In this document: one piece after another, positions 62,323 through 64,000 of the stretch
Numbering within the stretch: the first letter of the stretch is position 1
Layout: each line of letters starts with the position of its first letter
NCBI RefSeq assembly: GCF_947490415.1
Contig: NZ_CANLGX010000004.1
Location: forward strand, 372,001-436,000
DNA length: 64,000 bases
Direction: 5' to 3'
DNA from: an uncultured Eudoraea sp.
GTDB taxonomy: Bacteria > Bacteroidota > Bacteroidia > Flavobacteriales > Flavobacteriaceae
The notes under the pieces: model-generated
What the model was told of the DNA's origin: nothing
The model's input: the letters and a program-made list of their open reading frames with translations, nothing else
Databases searched by the model: none
Position numbers and translations under genes: made by a program

Positions 62323-62911
62323 GTCCCGTAAAACGAGTGTTTAATAGAAATAAAGTAACATCACAAAAAGCTATATCATATACTGGTTAATCCATAATGC
62401 TAATTTCAAAACCACAAAGCTGATGATAGTCATTGCAGTCCCCACGGAAATTGTACAATTTTAAAAAGTTTAATCAATAAAGTGAAAATGATGAATTTAA
62501 TTAATTTACATCAGGACGGTATGCATTGGGGCGAATGGCATTGGGATGGATGGTTTATTTTCCCGGTAATCATGTTTAGTATATTCATAATCTGGCTCCT
62601 ATTTGGTAAAAAACGTTATATGTGGTCATGGCCTCATTATTATAACGATCATTATAAGCAGAGAACTTTTGAAACAGCTCTTGAGATACTGAAGAAAAGA
62701 TATGCCAAAGGGGAAATCGACAAAGAAGAATTTGACCAAAAACGCAAAGACATGCTAGAATGAGTAATCTTTTAATTTAAAGATAAAATTTCACCATTGT
62801 AAAAGTTATAATACCAAGGGTATGTTTTATTGAACAATCCCAAAAAACAAACGTTTTATGGGACGTTTCTATTCCTTCCAACCAGTTTTGTAAACGGGCA
62901 TTTTATGGGAC
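62323..62911. repeat. Inverted GTCCCRTAAAAYG repeats flanking a SHOCT gene (possible MITE/IS remnant)
   Basis: GTCCCGTAAAACG 62323-62335; CGTTTTATGGGAC 62852-62864; CATTTTATGGGAC 62899-62911. Confidence 0.4.
62482..62763 (+). CDS. SHOCT domain-containing small membrane protein
   Basis: One TM (WFIFPVIMFSIFIIWLLFG); ALEILKKRYAKGEIDKEEFDQKRKDM SHOCT motif. Confidence 0.85.
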   Translation: MKMMNLINLHQDGMHWGEWHWDGWFIFPVIMFSIFIIWLLFGKKRYMWSWPHYYNDHYKQRTFETALEILKKRYAKGEIDKEEFDQKRKDMLE

Positions 62912-62955
62912 TGTGACATTTGATAGTTAGACCAGTTCCAATTGATTAAATTATT

Positions 62956-63777
62956 TTATCCTTTTATCAGCGATTCAGTAATTGACCACAATTGTTCACC
63001 TACATTTTTATCTTTCCAATATTCTATCAGAGGATATTCTTTTTTTTCCTTGAATACCTTTCCGTTTTTTTCAATTTCAGATGTGAGAACATAAAGAATA
63101 TTTTCAGCAGCTTTATCCACAGTAGATGAGAATAGGTTTTTGAACCATCCAGCAAGTGGTACTTCTTTTACTAGATTTGATTTAAAAGGCCCAGGGTCGG
63201 CCATGAATGTCGATATACCATCATTGCCATATCTCCGTGAATACTCGAGACTGGTAAAAAGAAGACAAAGCTTTGTTTTAAAGAAAGAGTGGTACATGCT
63301 ATATTTTTTTATGAATTGCAGGTCATCCATATCCAGGCGTAATCTGTCTGAAGGCCGTCCGTTGTTTAATATTTGTGGTGATGAACCTTTCTTTAGGATA
63401 TCCCGGAACGATGTCATTAGAATAAACGGGGCAAGGTAATTAACTTGAAACATCATTTCAAACCCATCCTCAGTTACGGTGCGCTTCTTTTTCATGATCG
63501 CAGCATTATTAAATAGTATATCAAGCTTGGTTTTTCTTTTTAGAAAGGCATTTATGAAGCTTTGGATTGAGTCCATTGAGGACAGATCACAAATCATTAA
63601 TTCAATTGCAGTGCCGGGAACTGCTCTTTTTATTTCAAGAATAGCCCTTTCGCCCACTTCTTCGTTTATGCACAGCATTACTGTTTCGGCACCATGGGTC
63701 GCTAATAGCTTTGTTATTTCAAATCCTAATCCTGAATTTGCGCCGGTAACTAGACAGGTTTTTCCTGAAAGATTCAT
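62956..63777 (-). CDS. SDR-fold (retinol dehydrogenase-like) protein with degenerate catalytic residues
   Basis: TGANSGLGFEI Rossmann motif; NNAAIMKKKRTVTEDGFEMMFQVNYLAPF; catalytic Tyr/Ser positions replaced. Confidence 0.85.
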   Translation of the reverse strand: MNLSGKTCLVTGANSGLGFEITKLLATHGAETVMLCINEEVGERAILEIKRAVPGTAIELMICDLSSMDSIQSFINAFLKRKTKLDILFNNAAIMKKKRTVTEDGFEMMFQVNYLAPFILMTSFRDILKKGSSPQILNNGRPSDRLRLDMDDLQFIKKYSMYHSFFKTKLCLLFTSLEYSRRYGNDGISTFMADPGPFKSNLVKEVPLAGWFKNLFSSTVDKAAENILYVLTSEIEKNGKVFKEKKEYPLIEYWKDKNVGEQLWSITESLIKG

Positions 63778-63825
63778 ATCAACCTCTTTATTTTGAAAAA
63801 TGGCATTATTTCCAAAACATTGAAA

Positions 63826-64000
63826 CTATGCCTTTGCGTAAGAATTATATAAATATTTTACTCTTACTGGAATTCCTTCTGCAAGACTGTTCTTGATTGG
63901 GCAGCCTTCGGCGGCCCTTTCCAAACGTTTGCCAGTCTTTTCTGATATACCTTCCGGCATTGTGACGATAACCTCCACTTCATCGAAACGCATGATTGGT
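63826..64000 (-). CDS. OsmC family protein, C-terminal part (runs off window)
   Basis: Minus-strand frame: PIMRFDEVEVIVTMPEGISEKTGKRLERAAEGCPIKNSLAEGIPVRVKYLYNSYAKA*. Confidence 0.85.
   Translation of the reverse strand, partial: PIMRFDEVEVIVTMPEGISEKTGKRLERAAEGCPIKNSLAEGIPVRVKYLYNSYAKA

Overview
The window reads as a chromosomal segment of a Flavobacteriaceae-type Bacteroidota. It is AT-rich and has TTG-N19/20-TAnnTTTG promoters, a thrS-infC-rpmI-rplT operon, split transketolase, and TonB receptor/DUF4249 and DUF6095 genes. Most of it is core or metabolic genes, and I see no CRISPR array, prophage, intact transposase or recognisable defence island. Recognisable modules are: (1) MsrA followed by a tandem-DUF1080 lipoprotein and two Tat-signal Gfo/Idh oxidoreductases; (2) an ECF sigma / anti-sigma-like / DUF4097-like operon; (3) a long run of periplasmic and catabolic genes at 17-34 kb, including a Tat xylose-isomerase-like TIM barrel, Nramp, D-aminoacylase, SMP-30, an IorAB-type molybdo-hydroxylase, GMC plus subunit 3, a DASS permease, an SSS symporter and myo-inositol oxygenase; (4) housekeeping genes at 36-61 kb; (5) a degenerate end (61.5-63.8 kb) downstream of tRNA-Lys. 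The observations most worth checking are: a tRNA-derived acceptor/T-arm minihelix inside a structured cassette after tRNA-Lys(UUU); an ORF-less ~410-nt unit with its own promoter and terminator upstream of the NADP-isocitrate dehydrogenase (candidate ncRNA); infC with no ATG/GTG/TTG start and a likely AUA start; a DUF4345-like pseudogene; inverted GTCCCRTAAAAYG repeats around a SHOCT gene; and an SDR protein lacking its catalytic Ser/Tyr. Product names come from reading the translations; no database search was run.
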